This document shows, piece after piece, positions 61,025-64,000 of a DNA stretch of 64,000 bases. Both the position numbers and the translations under genes were made by a program. The notes below the pieces were generated by a model that saw only the letters and a list, made by a program, of their open reading frames with translations, searched no databases and had not been told where the DNA came from. The stretch comes from Thermodesulfovibrionales bacterium (GTDB lineage Bacteria > Nitrospirota > Thermodesulfovibrionia > Thermodesulfovibrionales > SM23-35), in contig JAVHLL010000001.1 in assembly GCA_031082155.1 (NCBI GenBank), positions 147,252 through 211,251 of the forward strand. Reading direction: 5' to 3'. Position 1 is the stretch's first letter. Every line of letters starts with the position of its first letter.

Positions 61025-63994
61025 TTGGTTAAGAAAAAACCTCTAAGTCCATCGAAATCCAGGGCACTTGTCGCAAAGAATGTAGCCATCGAAAAAAAGC
61101 CTTCTTCAGGTTTCCCGGTTGTCGGAATAGGCGCTTCAGCCGGGGGACTTGAGGCACTGGAAAAATTTTTTACCCATATGCCACCTGATGCTGGCATAGC
61201 CTTTGTCATTATCCAGCATTTAGACCCGAAACACAAAAGTATTATGGACGAACTTCTGAAGAGGCATACCACGATGAGGGTATTACAGGTAGCAGACGGA
61301 TTGAAGCTTGAACCTAACTCTGTATATCTCAACCCGCCTGATAAGGATGTAAGCATTTTCAATGGCCACTTCCAGTTGACAGACCCGGTGGAGGCTCACC
61401 GCATCAGGTTGCCGATTAACAACTTATTCCGTTCTCTTGCTGAAGATCAGGGTGAAAATGCAATCTGTATTATCCTTTCCGGAAGTGGATCAGACGGCAC
61501 ATTAGGGCTAAAAGAGATCAAAGGTTCAGGCGGCATGGTCATGGTGCAGGATCCGGAACAGGCGCAGTATGACAGTATGGTGAGGAGTGCAATAGAAACA
61601 GGTCTTGCTGACTACGTACTGCCGGCAGAAAAGATGCCGAAGGAACTGATCGGTTATATAAAACAACCCTATGTGAGAGGATATAAGATTGGTATCGGCG
61701 CTGAGCACTTTGACGCTATCCAGAAGGTATTGATGTTGGTTCGATCCGGAACCGGCCACGATTTCAGTCATTACAAACAAAACACCATATATCGCAGAGT
61801 AGAACGCCGCATGGCTCTCCACCATATTGCCGATATACGGAATTATGTCCAGTATCTTAAAGAAACCCCTGCTGAAGGGGATGCCCTGTTCAAAGACATT
61901 ATTATTGAGGTAACGAGTTTTTTCAGGGACCCCGAGGCCTTTGAAGCCCTTGGTAAGAAAATTATCCCGGCCATAGTAGAACAGAAAAAACCTGATTCCG
62001 CGGTGCGGGTCTGGGTTCCGGGCTGTGCCACCGGTGAAGAAGCCTTCTCCCTGGCCATGCTTTTTCAGGAAGCCATGGACAGATTGAACAAGCATCTGAA
62101 TGTCCAGATATTTGCCACTGACATAAACAAAGATACCATTGAACAGGCCCGCACAGCACAATTCCCCGAGGGTATTTCAGCAGACATGCCGGCGGATCGG
62201 TTAGGACGATTCTTCATAAAGGAAGGCAGAGCGTACAGGGTCAAGAAAACGATACGCGACATGGTTGTCTTTGCAGCCCAGAATCTCATATCAGACCCTC
62301 CTTTTTCGAAACTTGATCTGGTCAGTTGCAGAAATGTCCTGATCTACATGGATTCAGTGCTGCAAAGGAAGGTCATTCCCTTATTCCATTACACCTTAAA
62401 TCATGACGGTTATCTCTTCCTTGGCTCTTCGGAGACCATAGGGGAGTTCAGCGGCCTTTTTTCACCGGTCGATACGAAGTGGAAAATATTCCAGCGTAAA
62501 GGCATTGGTGCCGGGAACATGCCGGATTATCTCCATGCTCCTCTTGATGATGCTCATCCGGCATACCTGAAAACACTGGATCAGCCTGTTCTCAAAGAAC
62601 TTAACATGCGGGAGATTGCAGAAAGGCTTATCCTTGACGAATATGCTCCTCCCTGTGTTTTCATTGATGAAAGATTTAACATTCTCTATTTTCATGGTTT
62701 GACTGAACGGTACCTAACACACCCACCCGGAGAGCCAACCTTTAACCTTATAACAATGGCCCGTGAAGATCTGCGCTATCAGCTCAGTGCAATCCTCAAT
62801 AAAGCCGTAAAACAAAAAAAGGCTGTTGTCCGCGAAACGCTCCAGATGAAACAAAAAGAAGGATATCAGACTGTTGACGTGATAGTACGTTCCATACCGC
62901 AGCCGACTCTGAAACAGACAATAAAGATGGTCGCTTTTGAGGAGAAAACATCTTCTGCGAAACAGTTGAAGAAAAAGAAATATACTGCCGGGACTCCAGG
63001 GATGAATCTGAGGATATCAAGCCTTGAAAAAGAGCTTCAGTCAACAAAAGAGTATCTCCAGGCAACCATTGAGCAAATGCAGACATCCAACGAAGAACTG
63101 AGATCGGCCAATGAGGAGTTACAGTCAACCAATGAGGAATTACAGAGTACCAATGAAGAATTGGCAACCTCGAAGGAGGAACTGCAATCGACCAATGAGG
63201 AACTGATTACCGTAAACGCAGAACTTCAGGATAAGATAGAGGCGTTGATGCAGGCCAACAGCGATATCAACAACCTTCTCGCAGGCACAGACATCGGCAC
63301 CATCTTCCTGGACAATGCTCTCAGGATAAAGCGGTTCACACCGGCCGTGACGAACTTCTTTAACCTTATCCAGGCAGATTTAGGGCGTCCGATCAGTGAC
63401 ATTACTTCAAAGATTCCCTTGGTCAATATTTCTCAGGAAGTCCGGACAGTACTTAAGGATTTACAGAAAAAGGAGTTCGAGCTACAGCTTGAAAACGGAA
63501 ACTGGTATTCCATGCGCATCCTGCCCTACCGGACAATGGAAAATACCATTGACGGGGTTGTCATCACGTTTATGGATATAACACAACGGAAAAAGGTAGA
63601 ACAATTGGGAGAAATTTCCAGAATCTACGCAGAGAGTATTGTTGAAACAGTGCGTGAGCCCCTTGTGATCCTTGATGAGCATTTGAAAGTAGTATCAGCG
63701 AACAGGTCTTTTTATCAAACATTCAAGACCACTCCGGAAGAGACTGAAAATATGATTATCTTCAATCTGGGGAGCGGGCAATGGAATATACCAGAACTCC
63801 GTGAATTGCTTGAGGAAATTGTTCCCGACAAGAAATCATTCAATGACTTTAAAGTCACTCAATCATTCCCGGCCATCGGACAGAAAACGATGCTCCTGAA
63901 TGCACGCATTATTGATCAGGCAGGCCAGGGGAAACTCATTCTTCTTGCCATCGAAGATATTACCGCGAGAGAGCAAACCGGGCCAGATGGATAG
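61025..63994 (+). CDS. CheB-CheR-PAS fusion protein
   Basis: The 989 residues combine a CheB methylesterase domain (about 35-215: VGIGASAGGLEALE with the catalytic Ser, QHLDPKHKS, and GSGSDGTLGLK with Asp), a CheR methyltransferase (about 230-500: RRVERRMALHH, then VWVPGCATGEEAFSLA for SAM and LVSCRNVLIYMD), a long coiled coil of repeated SNEELxSANEELQ heptads (about 660-740), and one to two PAS domains (about 750-985). It probably tunes chemoreceptor or other signalling by opposing methylation steps. It ends with no kinase domain; an ATG at 63987, overlapping the stop, may begin a partner kinase outside the window. Start is TTG. Confidence 0.9.
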   Translation: MVKKKPLSPSKSRALVAKNVAIEKKPSSGFPVVGIGASAGGLEALEKFFTHMPPDAGIAFVIIQHLDPKHKSIMDELLKRHTTMRVLQVADGLKLEPNSVYLNPPDKDVSIFNGHFQLTDPVEAHRIRLPINNLFRSLAEDQGENAICIILSGSGSDGTLGLKEIKGSGGMVMVQDPEQAQYDSMVRSAIETGLADYVLPAEKMPKELIGYIKQPYVRGYKIGIGAEHFDAIQKVLMLVRSGTGHDFSHYKQNTIYRRVERRMALHHIADIRNYVQYLKETPAEGDALFKDIIIEVTSFFRDPEAFEALGKKIIPAIVEQKKPDSAVRVWVPGCATGEEAFSLAMLFQEAMDRLNKHLNVQIFATDINKDTIEQARTAQFPEGISADMPADRLGRFFIKEGRAYRVKKTIRDMVVFAAQNLISDPPFSKLDLVSCRNVLIYMDSVLQRKVIPLFHYTLNHDGYLFLGSSETIGEFSGLFSPVDTKWKIFQRKGIGAGNMPDYLHAPLDDAHPAYLKTLDQPVLKELNMREIAERLILDEYAPPCVFIDERFNILYFHGLTERYLTHPPGEPTFNLITMAREDLRYQLSAILNKAVKQKKAVVRETLQMKQKEGYQTVDVIVRSIPQPTLKQTIKMVAFEEKTSSAKQLKKKKYTAGTPGMNLRISSLEKELQSTKEYLQATIEQMQTSNEELRSANEELQSTNEELQSTNEELATSKEELQSTNEELITVNAELQDKIEALMQANSDINNLLAGTDIGTIFLDNALRIKRFTPAVTNFFNLIQADLGRPISDITSKIPLVNISQEVRTVLKDLQKKEFELQLENGNWYSMRILPYRTMENTIDGVVITFMDITQRKKVEQLGEISRIYAESIVETVREPLVILDEHLKVVSANRSFYQTFKTTPEETENMIIFNLGSGQWNIPELRELLEEIVPDKKSFNDFKVTQSFPAIGQKTMLLNARIIDQAGQGKLILLAIEDITAREQTGPDG

Positions 63995-64000
63995 CAAATA

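Noticed and set aside
62990..63240. Tandem DNA repeats (AATGAGGAA / CAGTCAACC type) as a possible repeat array or CRISPR-like structure
   Set aside because: The periodicity follows the SNEELQ heptads of the coiled coil in the CheB-CheR-PAS protein and is explained by coding; no spacers are present.

Overview
The window looks like chromosomal DNA of a diderm, anaerobic-type bacterium of roughly 45-50% GC. LpxC and LolC/LolD imply an LPS outer membrane. A TonB receptor, tungstate-type transport genes and a TunR-like integrase/Mop regulator (a family known from sulfate reducers), together with cdaA-cdaR-glmM in a Gram-negative setting, point to Nitrospirota or Desulfobacterota. That placement is inference; there is no rRNA here. 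No CRISPR array, transposase or prophage was seen.

Layout. 1-5,100: a partial secreted protein, a tandem PilZ protein, an RpoD/RpoS-type sigma factor with a CRP-like box upstream, and a DinG-type helicase. 5,289-11,610: tRNA-fMet, then the c-di-AMP module cdaA-cdaR-glmM running into comEC and an RCK-type K+ channel. 11,908-15,693: lysS, lolC, a small membrane-anchored helical protein, lolD. 15,700-25,123: an accessory block with a LysR regulator divergent from a TonB receptor, CcsA-like and ResB-like proteins, a two-domain SUOX-fold protein with one CXXCH, two TupA-like binding proteins (one lacking a signal peptide) and tupBC. 25,568-27,487: a fluoride riboswitch controlling a cation/proton antiporter and a universal stress protein. 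27,681-31,588: TunR-like regulator, TauE, endonuclease IV, and a winged-helix regulator probably made from a leaderless mRNA. 31,893-42,856: housekeeping genes lpxC, mtnP, a sigma-54 response regulator, yebC, DUF502, glmU, glmS, pcrA/uvrD and an orphan gatC. 43,401-54,511: a compositionally odd stretch with AT-rich galU and GC-rich cyclic beta-glucan synthase (2,919 aa), ending in a frameshifted pseudogene and a Cys-cluster protein. 54,754-64,000: ksgA (with an in-frame palindromic insertion), ftsH, ytxH, ETF-QO, a secreted metallo-beta-lactamase-fold protein and a CheB-CheR-PAS fusion.

Two things stand out. First, a repeat family has a conserved core of about 90-105 bp with fixed ends, flanked in each full copy by long inverted arms whose sequence is different at every locus; several unrelated repeats here show the same nested locus-specific arms. 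Second, the 16.7-25.1 kb block reads as an outer-membrane-to-cytoplasm oxyanion (tungstate/molybdate) acquisition system with unusual periplasmic parts and a plausible metal-sensing regulator 2.5 kb away. Four tiny lysine-rich proteins (20-37 aa) sit in gaps between larger genes.
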